A stretch of 64,000 nucleotides of DNA from Gaeumannomyces sp. JS-464 (taxonomy: Eukaryota > Ascomycota > Sordariomycetes > Magnaporthales > Magnaporthaceae): contig NGZR01000005.1 in assembly GCA_002197995.1 (NCBI GenBank), positions 806,001-870,000 on the forward strand, written 5' to 3'. Both the position numbers and the translations under genes were made by a program. Positions 48,528 to 61,989 of this stretch are shown here, one piece after another. The notes under the pieces are model-generated. The model had not been told where the DNA came from, made no database searches, and saw nothing but the letters and a program-made list of their open reading frames with translations. How positions within the stretch are numbered: the stretch's first letter is position 1; each line of letters opens with the position of its first letter.

Positions 48528-49944
48528 TAATTGGTTTATAACCGCTAATATAAAAACGGAAAGCTATTTCGGTAATTGGAAATTCGAGTTTAATATATTC
48601 GAATTGCGAAATTACGTTTTTAACTGTTTAAAGCGTTTTGGAAATCCAAAGTTCGGCGTTGTTTAAAAGCTTTTTCGAAGGAGTTAAAATTTGTAGTTTT
48701 ACATCCAGCTTTTTTAAAACCGATTTCGAATTAAAAAAAGTAAAGCTAGCTTTTCGAAAGCCTTTTTAAATGTTTTTTTCGGTTATAAAGTTAAAAAATA
48801 CCGTTTTAAACGCCGAAAAAAACTCGACCTTAATTACGTGGTTAACGTATAACTTTATTAAGTTTTCGATTTATTAACTGTACGTTTTTTTTAACGGGCT
48901 AAAACATTTAACGTTAAACGGCTAAAAGAAATAAAACGAATACGAAAGCATATAAAACGTAACGATATATATTCCTAGTAATAAAGCTCGAAATCCGTTA
49001 AATGGTAACTTTTATGCCCGTTTAATATTAACAAACGATAAAACCCTTTTTTTGCGGGTTGCAATGTGTTTATCGAAATGTTAAATTCATTTTAAACCGA
49101 GCTCGTTCGTAATCCACCCGTTAAAACTCGTTAAAATAACCTAATCGCGTGGAAAATCGGTTTTCGAAACCAATTGGCTAAATAGTACTGCTTTTTAACG
49201 ATAATAAAAAAAATCGCTTAACCGTAATAATTAAATTTTTAAATAATTATAGCCCATTTCCGGTTGCTAAGCTAAACTAGTTTTGCTTTATTACGGTTTT
49301 CCGATGTTGTAATAATTATAACGGCGGCGATTATGCTTATAAAAAAGCCGGTTTCGTCGAAATTATAAATGTCGTTATTTATAATGCTATACTTAGCTAT
49401 AGTATTTCGTATAAAGTCGAACTACGTAAAAACGAGCTTAGGATTTTCGCATTTAGCTTTTTGGTAATCGTATTTTCGAATTTAACGCGTACCAAGCTTT
49501 ACGCGGCGTTTAACGAAATTCGCGATTTAGTTTTTGCCGACGGCGCTCGCATCGCGTTTAGTAAGCAATTAATTGGCTATATTTTTAATATTAAAAGGCC
49601 GGGAAAAAAATGCTCGCGAATTTAGTTTAAATATGTATTTAATAAGCGCTTCCTTTTTGGATTCCGTTAATTTCCGTAATTTAGGCATAGTATCGCGTTA
49701 AGCAAGTTAGCCGCGCTTTCGCCGAGCGAAAGTGGAAAAGTCGATTTCGTAAATTTTAACGGCGCTTCGTATATTTAATTATAAATTTAATGCGATCGCT
49801 TAAAAAGTTAAAACAATTTTGCGTTTATCGCTTTGGTTTGCCATTATTTATTATGGAAATATTCGTAAATAAAGTTGGATTAACGCGTAAACGCGTTAAT
49901 TGTAGCACTCGTTTATATGTGGCACTCGTTTGTAAACCACGTTA

Positions 49945-50640
49945 ACGTTTATCTTTTTCGACGAAATATTAAAACGAAACGACTAAGCGATAAGTTAAAC
50001 TATAAAAAATTAGGACTTTTTAAAATATTAAAAAAGGTTTCGAACGCAAATTACAAATTTCGATTACTACTAATTATAAAATCCTACCCGGTTTTTTATA
50101 TTTCTTTATTCGAATTAACGTTACCGGGTTTTAAAAGCGACGAGTTAATAAAAATCGACCTAAAATAAAAGTACGAAATCGAAAATTTTTAAACTATAAG
50201 TTAAAAAACAAGCTTAAAAAGTACTTAATTAAATGGAAAAAGTACGGTTACGAGGAAAATACGTGGGAAAAAGCAACCAACTTTATAAACTGTTAAAAAG
50301 CTTTAACGGGGTACCGGTAAAAGCATTTACAAAAAGGTTAGCAAAAGCAAAAGTAATTAGGAAACCAATTAGCGAAACTTCGATAATTGGGTTTTTAATA
50401 ATAGTCGTGCCGGGATTTAAACCCGAAACCTCGGCAAAAAAACCAAAGCCATACTTAATACGTTATAAAACCTAAAAAAAGTTATTAAAAAAGTTACGAT
50501 TTACTACGGTTAAAAAAAGCAAATAAGTTTAAATTAAAATTAACTTCGGGCATTTGCTAGTTAAAAGAAACGGTAAAAGCTACAAATGGCTTAAATTGTA
50601 AAGCAGTTTAATAAGCTTTCCGGTCGGCTTCCTCCTGTTT
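49945..50640 (+). pseudogene. Gypsy-1 gag-pol, 3' part with chromodomain
   Basis: Resumes the integrase C-terminal region: VYLFRRNIKTKRLSDKLNYK, then PVFYISLFELTLPG. It is followed by a chromodomain read from about 50,215 (YLIKWKKYGYEENTWEKATN). Chromodomains in this position define chromoviruses and steer integration toward heterochromatin (family knowledge). Confidence 0.88.
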
Positions 50641-51148
50641 AATACGCTTTAATTCCTTTATTAAGTTAATATTATAACGCACCGCGCGCATTATTTTTTC
50701 CAATTATATTCGTTTTTATTTTCGAAAACGGAAAACTTTTTCCTTCGTTTTTTCCAACTTAGCTTTAAGCTTAAAATGCTGCACGACGATATTTTGGAGT
50801 TTTATAAGCAAAAGCCCTAAAACGTCGCATTTTAATCGGTTAATTTAAAAGTATTCCACATATCGAAATAAGTTTTAAAAAAAAGCTTTACACTTTTTAC
50901 GCTTTAAAATTTCGTAATAGTAAAAGTAGGAAAGCATTTCGAAAAAATAAAAAAAAAACAATCGCTAAAAGCTTTTTACGATTAACGGTTTTTTTCGTAA
51001 AAGGACGTTTTCGCACGCGATTAAACATTTTGTTAAAATAAAAAAGGGTAAAAAGGGGTAAAAAGGGGTAAAAAAAGTACTTACTATTAACAAAAAGCGG
51101 GGCGATAAAACGTGGCTAAAAGGATTTAGCTTAAAAGGGGAAACTTAA

Positions 51149-51591
51149 TATTACGACTTGCATACGGGCCTTAGGATAATAAAACGGGAAAAGGTTTTAA
51201 ATAATGCTTTTACTTTACAGTAAAACACGTAAAATTACGCGGTTTAAAAAAGATTTGTAAATTTATAATAAAGTAATAAATCCAAGCAAAATTTGTAAAT
51301 TTGTAATAAAATAACAAATTTAAACGGGATTTGTAAATTTACGGCAAAGTTACAAATTTAAAAAACTATTAAAAAAAGCAATATGTATATAAAAAATGGA
51401 TTTCCTTTTATTTTAGGTAGTTTTAATTAAAGCTTTGGTATTAGTTAATTTAAATTAGCTTTTAAGCATTTCTTAAAAAGCAATTAAATTATCCTTTTAA
51501 GTTACGTGTTTTTTTATTAACCAAATTAGCGATATTATCCTTTTCCGCTTTCGAAGTGCTTTACTTTAAAAGTAAACTTTTAATTGTAACA
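51149..51591 (+). repeat. Gypsy-1 3' LTR
   Basis: 443 bp, starts TATTACGAC and ends TTGTAACA. It differs from the 5' LTR almost only by C/T and G/A changes. Confidence 0.88.
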
Positions 51592-52762
51592 CCCGGCTTT
51601 TCTTTTTTAAAAAGTTTTGCTTACCGACCTTTTTGTTTTAGCCACGGTCGTAATATTAAGTTCCCCTTTTTAAAATAAATCCTTTTAGCTTGTTTTTCGT
51701 CGCCCCGCTTTTTGTTAATAGTAAATATTTTCCTTTTTTACTGCTATTTATCCCTTTTTTAATTTAATAAAATGTTTAATTAAGTGCGAAAGTAAAACCC
51801 TTTTTTTAATCGTTCGATTTTCCGTTGTAAAAACTTTTTATTACACGTTTTTTTTCTTTTAAAATGCCTTTTTATTTATTTTATAAAGTTGCAAGTCGTA
51901 ATCGTTACGTCGTGTCGCTTTAAAACTTATTTCGTTATATAAAATGCTTTCGTTTTAACCGTTCGGGTTATAACGTATTAAGTTTTACTTCGAAATAACT
52001 CCGTTTTATTAAAAAGCAGCACGTTAAATTAAAGCCGAAATGGATGTATTTTAAACGAATTTAACGTTTGGAAAGATAAACGCGAGCGTTTGCGAAAATA
52101 AAAATAAAAAGTGGTTTAAAAGAAAATGCGCGCGATTTGGCGTAATATTAACGCTATAAAAAAGCTGGAACGGGTGGAGCGGGAAAAAGCTAAAAAGGAA
52201 GCTTGTTAAATTGTTTTATTACTAAGCTTTTTACACTTGTTATCGCTTTTTTAAACTAAGCTATGTTTAAAATTAATTCGAACTTTAATTTATTTGCCTT
52301 TTTTTCTCTTAATGGGTTATTCGGGCGTTTTAAAGTAAATTTACAACACTTTTTTTTTTAAATTACCCGTGTTAATTTTTTTTTATAAACCCCGCTATTA
52401 GTATGTCGTAAAAGTTTTTAACAATGTTTAAAATTTATTACTTTTTTCCACGTGTTTTTTTCGTAACTATACTTTTTCCATTTAATTAAGTACTTTTTAA
52501 ACCTGTTTTTAAGCTTATAGTTTAAATTTTTCGATTTTATATTTGTTTTTTTTAATTTAACTTTTACAAATTTTTTATATTTTAAACTAAATAATGCGGG
52601 GTTAAATAAAAAATATAAAAAACCGGGCAGGATTTTATAATTAATAGCAGTTAAAATTCGTAATTTACGTTCGAAATTTTTCAGCATTTAGTTTTTTTAT
52701 AATTTAACTTATCGTTTAATTAATCGTTTTATTTTAATATTTACGTCGAAAAAAATAAACGT
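51592..52762 (-). mobile_element. Gypsy-2 remainder: LTR piece plus 3' pol with chromodomain
   Basis: 51,592-51,655 is the rest of the inverted LTR. The following DNA is the inverse of Gypsy-1's 3' internal end (51,010-51,148). On the minus strand 52,687-52,418 reads a decayed integrase C-terminus and a chromodomain (YLIKWKKYSYEKNTWKKVIN). Gypsy-2 is cut at 52,762 by pogo copy F. Confidence 0.85.
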
Positions 52763-53007
52763 TAACGTGGTTACAAGCGAATCGCGCATATAAGCAGCAA
52801 ATCGCGCATATAAATGAATCGCGCTATAAGCAAATCGCGCACCCACACCCGACTTTTAGTTAATCGACGCGTATGCTAACCTAATAACGTTAAAAATTTA
52901 TTTAAACTATTTGGAACTATACATATCGAACATTTTTACTTTTTTTAACAAATGCGCGTATTATATTTGGTTTTACCGCAAATGCTATATCGCCGATAAA
53001 TCGTTAT

Positions 53008-53243
53008 TATTAATCCACGTAATTTAGCGCGTGCATTTAAAAAAGGCCCACGCTTCGTAAAGCCGCAAACCCACGGGCCGTGCGCTCCCACGAGCTTACA
53101 AAAGGGGATTTTGCGATCCCTTTCCTGTAATTAAATTCCTACATAAATATGCATTACTACAAACACCAGTTCCAAATTTATAAATCTTTGTTTTTTCCTT
53201 TTAGGAAATTTCCGTACCTACAGGAGTACCACTTTTACTAATA
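53008..53243 (+). repeat. Copia 5' LTR
   Basis: 236 bp starting TATTAATCCACGTAATTT, with RIP-type differences from the 3' LTR. It contains the conserved CACGGGCCGTGCGCTCC palindrome-like core. Confidence 0.88.
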
Positions 53244-55859
53244 TTAATTAGTGTTATTTAAAAAGGCAACACAAATAAGCAAAGTAAAAGGTTTAACCGT
53301 TCGATACCTTTTTTTTTAAAGCGATTAAGTTAAACGGAAAAGCTTAAAAGCAAAAAATTGTATTTCACTGCTCGGTAGCGCGTTATATACGAGTTAATCG
53401 AATAACAAAGGCACTTTTTTAAAGTAAGCGATTGGACCTTTATTTGTAAAATTTAAACAACTGTGAAAAAGGCGTTACGTAATCCCCTTAAGCACCTTTT
53501 TAAAGCAGGCGATTAAATTTTTGGATCGATTACCCAAACGATATTGCTCGTTAACCTTTACCGATAACATGTCCGATATTTCGGAATAACAGGCGGAGGA
53601 GCTTAGCGATAAACAACGTATAATTACAAAAAGCACGCTTTTATTATACGACTTCCCTAAGTTTTTGGCATAAAACATTAACATCCCCTTTTTAATAAGC
53701 CCTTCCTATAGCTTCGGAGGATTACCTAACGTTTTTTTTCGCGGAACGCATGGATGCTTAAAACATTGCTTTTATACGGAAACACGCATGGTAATAACTT
53801 TTTAAGCGACGTATTCGAGGATTACGAAGGGTGGGAAGCAACGCATTTCGAAAACCTCGATTAGCGGATCGCTCGAGTTTTCCGCAAGCATTTGGAAAAT
53901 TACGGGATCCCAGTCCCTGGTCCGCTTAAAAGGAAGTTTAACGAAAAACTTATGCAAGTTATGCAATGGGAGTTTTTTGGAATAACCCTATTAACCGGAT
54001 TATAACCCCCTATTTCTTAAAATCGCACGAGTTTTAAACCAGATAGTTACTTAAGCGACGCTTCGAATGCCCCTAAAGGAACACGCCGCGTTTTTTTCCT
54101 AAATAAAACCACAGTTAAACGGGAAATTGGCCGAGATGAAATCCAGGGATTACTAAGCCGGCGGTTTAAAAAATCCGTTACGTTTTCGAAATACTTTTTA
54201 ATCTTTTTACGAATACGATGCCCATTTCCCCCTTTTATAAAAACACTCGTACTAAAAAGCGCATCGATCTTTTAGCCATTCCTTTACCAAATCGGCGGCT
54301 TTTACCACTTAGCTAATCGGCAGTTCCCTAAGCACCCCCGGCCCCGCCAATTTGCACTTTTAACCAGCCAATTTGCAAATCCATAAACGCCCCCGGTTAA
54401 TTAATTTCTAGCTTTACCGATTTTTAAAACCACCGCCATACTAGGATCCCACTTCGACTAGTACATGCAATAAAAGGATTACGGAAAATCCATTACCGAT
54501 CGAAAAAGCACAAACTGTAACAACTTTACGCTTTTAATACGGGACCCCGATACGTGCGAAGTCCCGGTATAGGCAATTCCCTTTTAAAGAGGTGTTTAAC
54601 GCCACCGTCGATAGGAATTTAATAAAGGCATTCCAAAACGCGTAGGATAAGTACAGCTATTCCGGTAATTATACGATATTTTGGACGATAAATTTTGTTT
54701 TTCGCAACCACATGCGAAACTTTCGAAATACCATTTCCATAATTTTATACGATTTTTCCTTTAGCATTTTAAAGTAAAGCTAAGTAGTGGTACACCCGAT
54801 ATATCGGCATTAGCTTTACTTTTCGAAAGATTTATATAATTTTTAAAAAGCATTTTAACACCGAGGTTAACCGATTATTGTATTATACGATTAAAGCTCG
54901 ATTACTTTCCAAATAGTCCGTTTAAAAATCGCTAACATAGGCAAATTTAATATGGAGGTTTTGCAAACCCTTTTGGATAAATTACAAGCTTGTTAACGCG
55001 CTTTCGGCCCGTTTTACTAACGAAAACCAGCTTATTGCGAGCATTTTACGAGCAATTTAAAACGTGCCGGAGTTTAAAACCGTTTTTATAAATCCCAGCC
55101 GGACTTTTAAAAGCCTATTTTCCTAATTAAAAAGCATTTTGCAAATGGAGGAAAACGCACGCATTTCCGGCATTCATTTTGTAAAACGGAAGTTTAAAAA
55201 TTACAAAAATCGCAAAAAGGATAATAAAAGTCGAAACCGAGCATATAAACCCAAATCTTTCCAACTAAGTCCCCGTTTACGCTTATACATACGCGGTTGC
55301 TAGATTTGCAAAAGGCCGGATTGCAAATCGACACGCTACTTTTTTAAAAAATAACAACGATTTAAAACAGTGGAAAGTATAAAAAAAGGCATAAAACAAA
55401 CCACGTAAAAGGTATACCCAATTCCTCGCATTAATGGAGCCCGAAAGCACCGACGAAGAGGAATAGCCATTTTTTAATTTTAACGATTAAAATAAAGGAA
55501 AAGGAGGATTATAAAACAGTTACTTTATAACCTCCGCTACGGCCGCATACCTAATTAAGGCTTTTACCTACCGCATTTATGGCGCCAAAACTCGGGATTT
55601 GGTAAGCTTTATTCCTATGTTTTTGCGGATTAGGTATTAATTTAACACAAAATCCGAGGCATTAAGTAATGGCAAGGGATCCTTCCGGATATAAATGTAG
55701 TAATAACCTTTACGGCCGGAAAGGATTAAGTTTACGCATTTTAACGCTATAAGCCAAATCTCGTCGTTAATATAAATAGGCATAAAAAACGCGTGATTTT
55801 CGGATTAGGAAAAGCTGTTTCCAGCACCGGAAAAATTACTATTCCGACCCCAATCGGTT

Positions 55860-58800
55860 AAATCACGTTTTTTATGGTTTTAATTCCGACCTTTTTCCTG
55901 CTATGCTTTGCAAATATAAATGCATTACACGTTTACCTAAATAATACGCGCAACGAGCTTATAAAAAACGACGGTACGCGCGTTCCGATTATAAAAAAGC
56001 ACGGCCACTTTTGGTTTTTTTTCGACGACGTTACCCACGTTACGACGGCAGTTAGCTTTATAACGGAAATAAAAATCGCGAAAGCAGTTTTTTTTATGGA
56101 AGCTAAGCTAAAGCGCGTGCATAAGCGCTTTAAGCACCCATTTGTCGATAAACTTTGGAACGTTTTAAAACGTGCAAAGCACGAGGCTAATCGTAACGCT
56201 TTCGTAATAATTAACCAAATGTGTTATTTTTGTTAAAAAAAAGGTTTTGCATTATAACGCTTTCGATTTAAACTTTAGGACGATATCGATTTTAATTACG
56301 AAATAATTACAAACGTGTTTTATATCGATTATAAGCTAATCCTTTACGTAATCGATATAAGCACAGCTTTTAATATTGCAGCGCTTTTTAAAAACATATC
56401 GGTAAAAAAAACGTGGGAAGCTTTTAAACGGTGCTAAATCGACGTTTATTTAAAGCCTTTTAACGTGATTTTTTATAATGCCGGTATTAACTTCGCCGCG
56501 AGCGAATTTTAAACGGAAGCAAAGCTTTTTGGGATTACTTATAAACAGGTCCTAATCGAAGCGCATTGGTTAATCGGCAAGATTAAAAGATATTACGCCC
56601 TTTTACGCCGGGCTTTTAATATTATCCGATAAAAGTGCCCATTTATGCACCTCGAATCGGTGCTTTAAAAAGCAGTAAAAGCCGTAAACGATACGGCCGG
56701 CCCCGACGGACTTGTTTTTACATTGCTCGTTTTTAAAGCAATGCTTTAAATTAATAACGAATCGCCACTTTTACAAACCCAGGTATAAAAAGCCGCTGTA
56801 ATTAGGAAAGCTATAGCAAAAATCCGGATTTTACACAATAAGCGACGTATGCAGAAGTATTAGTTGCACGTAACGAACCGAACATAAAACGGGTGCTTCC
56901 GAGCTTTTTGGTTTTGGAAAGCGAGGTTTTTGGTATTCCGGGAAAAGGACGGATGGCAAGGCCCGTATAAGGTTTTATCCATAACAAATACGTTAGTTAC
57001 GGTGGAAACGATTAACGGTAACGCGACTTTTAAAAGCACGGTGGTTAAACCTTATTATAAAGTAAAAAAACCTATTATGCAAAAATCCGAAAAGCAGCTA
57101 GCACCTTTCGAATACTTTAAGCCCGAACAGCTAAAACGCTAAGGGAAACCCCCGAAAAAAAAGGCCGCAAAATAGCAAAACAAAAACTTTTAGGATTAAA
57201 TAACCATTTTATTTAAAATTACGGTATTACTTAAGGTCCTTAACAAACGAGGTCGCTTTTGCAAAAACGCATAACCAGTAGTTGCAGTAAAACGAAGCCT
57301 TCGGCAAATGCATACAACGTTTTTAAGCGCTAAAAAGTACTAATCCTATTAATTAGCGATCCGATTTAAATAAAAAGGCAAAATCACAGCTCCCGGTCCA
57401 CCATTTAAACAATTAACCCAATAAAAACTGGACGCATTTATCGGCGCTAAAATGATTAAGCCGATTACCGGAAAAACCCTTAACGAAGCCACAATTTTTG
57501 GATTACGGATTGTAAACGAGGTAAAAGGGTAAACTTTAAAGCCTTTTAAAAAATTAAAACTTATAGCTATAAAATATAACGACGAGGAAAAATATAACAT
57601 TTTTACGCAATTTCCCACGATTATAAAATGCAGTTAACGATTAATCCTAACGATCGCACTATCGTTTACGCTTATAAAGTTTAATTTAATAATCCGAAAT
57701 ATTAGCTAAGCGTACATTTAATCGGAATTAAAACTGTAAAAAAACGTTTTCCTACGTTTATTTAAGGAGTTATTAGCATGGTTTAAGCCGGGCACGTTGC
57801 TTAAAGTGATTAAGCCTTTTTACGGGATCGCGGAATTAGGTTTGCACTGGTTCGTTACCTATTAAAAGCACTATAAAAAGCGCTTAAATTGCTAAACGTC
57901 GAGCTACGATTCTTATTTGATTATTTCGAAAAGCGGACAAAGCTTTAGGATCGTAAGCATGCAAATAAACGACATTTTAAATTTTAAAAATCCGGACTTT
58001 TTAATAAAAAAAAAATTAGCGATTTAAAAAGCAAGCTTTTATGCAAAACCGAAATTAATCTTTAAACCGGGAAACGAAGCCGACTTTAACGGGTGCAAAA
58101 TCCTAATGGGAAATTATAAACTCGAAATTTGATAAAAGAAATAAAGTAAAAGGTTTAAGCTAATAAAAACCGATTTAAAAAGTTTAAGTTATAAATATAT
58201 CGTTTAAAAAGCTCGAAACGCATATATTAGTTTTATATGCTAACCGAAAGCCGCATTCGACTATTCCGTGGCGGCGTAAGCCAAAAACCCGGGATAAAAG
58301 GACGTGGTTAAATTAAACAAAAGGATTAAATGGCAAATCGATAATGCATAAAAAGGATTAAAGTACGTTCCATTGGGTTTGCAAAAAACCAATTTTTACG
58401 TTTTCGTAAACGGATTATTCGCAAATAATTTAAACCTAAGTTTATAAATCGGGTTCGTAATTATACTAAGCAATAAAAAATCCGACGATTAAAAAACCAG
58501 CTTTTAGCTAATCGGGAACATTTTGCATTAGACGTTAATTAAATGCAAAAGGGTTACGAAAAGCGTTTTCGCAAATGAGATTTACGGGATGGTTAGCGGG
58601 TTCGATACAGCTTACGTTTTTAATTTAACGCTTGTAACGATTTTTAAAAAGTTAAACTAAAAAGCCCCGAAGCTAATAATTTGCACCGATAGCTTTTCGC
58701 TGTATTAATGCCTCGTACAATTAGGCATAATAGCGGAAAAAAGGCTTATAATCGATGTTATAGCATTTAAGGAATCTTACGAAAGCCGCGAAATTAACGA

Positions 58801-58960
58801 GATCCATTGGATCGCAGGATTAAATAATCCGGCAAACGCGATAACTAAAGATTAGTTAAATAAGGTTTTAAAAGATTTAGTTACAAGCAATACGATAACG
58901 GTACGAATCGAAAGTTAAATGGAACGCGAAAAACAATAAAAAAAAGCGAAAAAAAGCGGT
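55860..58960 (+). pseudogene. Copia pol relic (GAG-pre-integrase, integrase, RT, RNase H)
   Basis: 55,874-56,236 contains LHVYLNNTRNELIK and the GAG-pre-integrase motif HKRFKHPFVDKLWN. The integrase core follows (DISTAFNIAALFKNIS, VKAVNDTAGPDGL), ending in a long readable stretch 56,930-57,142 (REKDGWQGPYKVLSI). RT is badly decayed at about 57,660-58,600 (MLTESRIRLFRGGV). RNase H ends with NNPANAITKD near 58,825-58,855, the Copia hallmark N-P-A-D-A-x-T-K with Asp changed to Asn by RIP. Confidence 0.85.
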
Positions 58961-60338
58961 TAAAATCGATTTGTTATAACCTAAAAATAGTTAACGATGT
59001 GATTAAAAAAAACGAGATTACCAAAACGCCAAAACAACCGGAAAACGATCCTACGAACGATTATCCTAAGTTTTAGGAAAAACCTTTATTATTGCCGGAC
59101 ATATTACCAGTTTATTTGTTAATATCATTAGCACTTTTATCCTTTTTTCCCTTTTCGGCTATCATTTTATCCTTATCCTTGTTATTGTTAGGAGCTTTAA
59201 ACAGGTTGTCCCCTGCTTTTAAAAACGCCGCATCGAATATACGCTAACGGTAACGCGGCCCGCCGCTTTCCGTTTAATAGCATTTATTTTAATAAGATTA
59301 GCGTTAACCTTACCGGTTTATTCCTCCTTTTTAAAAAGGATTATGCATTTGGTAGTAGTGCGCCATTTCGCGAAATTTTAGGAATTGTTAAAGCACGGTT
59401 AATAAAGCATTGGAGCAGCTAAAAAAAAAATTAGCCATTATACTTTGTTAATAGTAGTTTCGCGGAAGTATTTAGTTATAAACTTTTTGGCTAAAGCTAT
59501 TGCGATTTTAGGACTACCGGTTGTTAGCGCAAAAGATTAGCAAACCAAAGCCTAAAAAATCACTTACACCGGCTAGCACGAATAACCAAAAGCATAAAAC
59601 CAGCAACGGTTGCCGACCGGCTTGGTGTTAAAGCACTTAATTTTATCGGATTTGCGGCCAAAAGAGAGTTAAGGCAATTTAAGCATAAGAATGATTTTTA
59701 TTTGCCTTTTGCAAAGCGCGGGCGAGTAGGGATTTGCCTTTTCCCTTTTTGGCACGAGTTTTTTTAACGCTATTGTTTGGGACCGTTTTAACGCTAACTT
59801 AACCTTTTTTAACGGATTTGCCCTTACTAGCTCCTTTAAAGCGAGTGGATATTATCGCGGTGATTAATCGAGCAGTAAAACAGTAAAGCAAAGATCGGCA
59901 GGCAGGCAAGCAAACAGCGGGGATATCGATATTTGTGGTTGTAAGGATTAAGTTCCAAATTATAACGATTAAAGCTTACGGCTTTTAAAATATCCCAAGC
60001 CTTTTAAGTTATCCTTCCGATTTGCTTTTTCCTATTACACCGATTAGCACGCACACGGCCCAATAGATTTTTATTAAGTTTATTTACTGCTATTATGCGC
60101 ATTTAATCCGGCATTACCTAATTCCACGAGCGTTTAACTAAACATTGCCCCATTTCCTATTATTCCTATTTACAATCCTTATTTAGTTTTACCGATATTT
60201 AGCACAGTCCTTTTGCCTTTTTTTCTTTGTTTTTAAAGCAGGTTACCAAATCCGGATTCCTTTTTATTAGTATTGTGAATCCCGGGATTTGGAAAACGAG
60301 CATTTACTAATGCACGCGCTTAAAGAAAGAATTGCCAG

Positions 60339-60572
60339 TGTTAATCCACGTGATTTAACGCGTGCATTTAAAAAAGCCCACGCCTCGTGGAGCTGCAGGC
60401 CTACGGGCCGTGCGCTCCTACGAGCTTACAAAAGGGATTTTGCGATCCCCTTTTTGTAATTAGATTCCTACATAGATATGCATTACTACAAACACCAGTT
60501 CCAATTTATAGATTTTTGTTTTTTCCTTTTAGGAGATTTTCCGTGCCTATAGGAGTACCACTCCTACTAACA
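60339..60572 (+). repeat. Copia 3' LTR
   Basis: 234 bp, starts TGTTAATCCACGTGATTT and ends ACTCCTACTAACA. It is less mutated than the 5' copy. Confidence 0.88.
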
Positions 60573-61989
60573 GTTATTACTTTTTTTTAACTTTTATAAT
60601 CGCGCATTTTTTATTAACTATTTATTTAACTTTTACTAGGTTAAAAATTTTGTACTTTTTTAATAGTAAATAACTTTTAAATCGAACTGTTTTTTTAACA
60701 TTTTAACGTTTATTTAATACTTTATTCGCTTTTCGTAATTTAAAACACTTTTTTTTTTAAAAAAGGTTAACTTAATGGATAATTGCTTTAACCCTTTTTC
60801 GTAAATTAATTTATAACTGTTAGCATAAATGTTAAAAAGCGTTAGTAATTGGTTTACGCTTTAATATGTTTAAACTGCGAAGTTGCTTTTTAACCGTTTT
60901 AAACGTTTTAAAAGTTTAAAGTTTAAGGTTGTTTAAAAGCGTTTTTAAAAAAGTTAAAGTTCGTAACTTTACACTTCGCTTTTTTAAAACCAATTTTATA
61001 TTAAAAAAAGTAAAGCTAGGTTTTTAAAAGCTTTTTTTAAATCTTTCCTTTTGTTATAAGTTAAAAAATGCCGCTTAAACGCCGAAAAAAACTTAATTTT
61101 AATTACGTGGTTATGTATAACCTGTTAAATTTTCGATTTATTAATTGTACGCTTGTTTTATTAAGCCGCAACATTTAATATTAAGCGGCTAAAAAAGCAA
61201 ACGAATACGAAGGTATATAAAACGTAATAATGTTATATTTTTAATAGTAAAGCTCGAAATTTGTTAAATAATAACTTTTGTAAACGTTTAGCATTAATAA
61301 ATAATAAAAGTTTGTAAAATAAATTGCAATATGTTTATCGAAATGCTAAATTTATTTTAAGCCGCATTTGTTCGTAATTTACTTATTAACACTTATTGCG
61401 ATAACTTAATAGCGTAAAAAGTCGGTTTTTAAATACTAAGTAGTTAAATAGTACTGCTTTTTAACAATAATAAAAAAAATCGCTTAATTGTAATTATTAA
61501 CTTTTTAAATAATTATAACTTATTCCCGGTTGTTAAATTAAACTAGCTTTATTTTATTACGGCTTTTTAATGTTATAATAATTATAACGGCGGCGATTAT
61601 ACTTATAAAAAAGCCGGTTTCGTCGAAATTATAAATATCGTTATTTTAAATGCTATATTTAGTTATAATATTTTATATAAAATCGAATTACGTAAAAAAT
61701 AAGTTTAAAGTTTTCGCATTTAATTTTTAAATAATCGTACTTTTAACTTTATTTTTAACATTAAAAAACCGGGGAGGAAATGCATGAAAATCTAGCGTAA
61801 CTATGTATTTAATAAGCGCCATTTTTAAATTGTGTTAATTTACGTAATTTAAGCATATTATCGCGATAAACTAATCGGCTAACGCGTTAATCGCGTAATA
61901 TAAATTTAAAAGTATTATAAATTTTAACTACTAAATATAAACTTAATCCTTAATTAAATTAAATTATTTACATAGTAAAAACAATTTTA

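Larger units (their letters stand above)
45799..49942 (-). mobile_element. pogo-family copy B, split by copy E
   Basis: Left part 45,799-46,239 and right part 48,528-49,942 are continuous with each other when copy E is removed. Together they measure about 1,856 bp, the family length. It abuts copy A with a single TA (45,797-45,798) between them and ends at TA 49,943-49,944. Orientation is as copy A, and it is more heavily RIP-mutated. Confidence 0.9.
38378..51591 (+). mobile_element. Gypsy-1: Ty3/Gypsy chromovirus-type LTR retrotransposon, RIP-inactivated
   Basis: Flanked by 443/444-bp LTRs in direct orientation and by CCTAG (38,373-38,377) / CCCGG (51,592-51,596), a 5-bp duplication differing by two RIP-type transitions. 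Inside, in order: gag, zinc knuckle, reverse transcriptase, RNase H, integrase and chromodomain, all riddled with stops. Net of the nested pogo copies (43,938-49,942) the element is about 7.2 kb, normal for the family. Confidence 0.92.
53008..60572 (+). mobile_element. Ty1/Copia LTR retrotransposon, RIP-inactivated
   Basis: 7,565 bp with LTRs at 53,008-53,243 and 60,339-60,572 (TGTTAATCC...ACTAACA) and an exact 5-bp duplication GTTAT at 53,003-53,007 and 60,573-60,577. pol order protease/integrase - reverse transcriptase - RNase H fits Copia. Inserted in pogo copy F. Confidence 0.93.
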
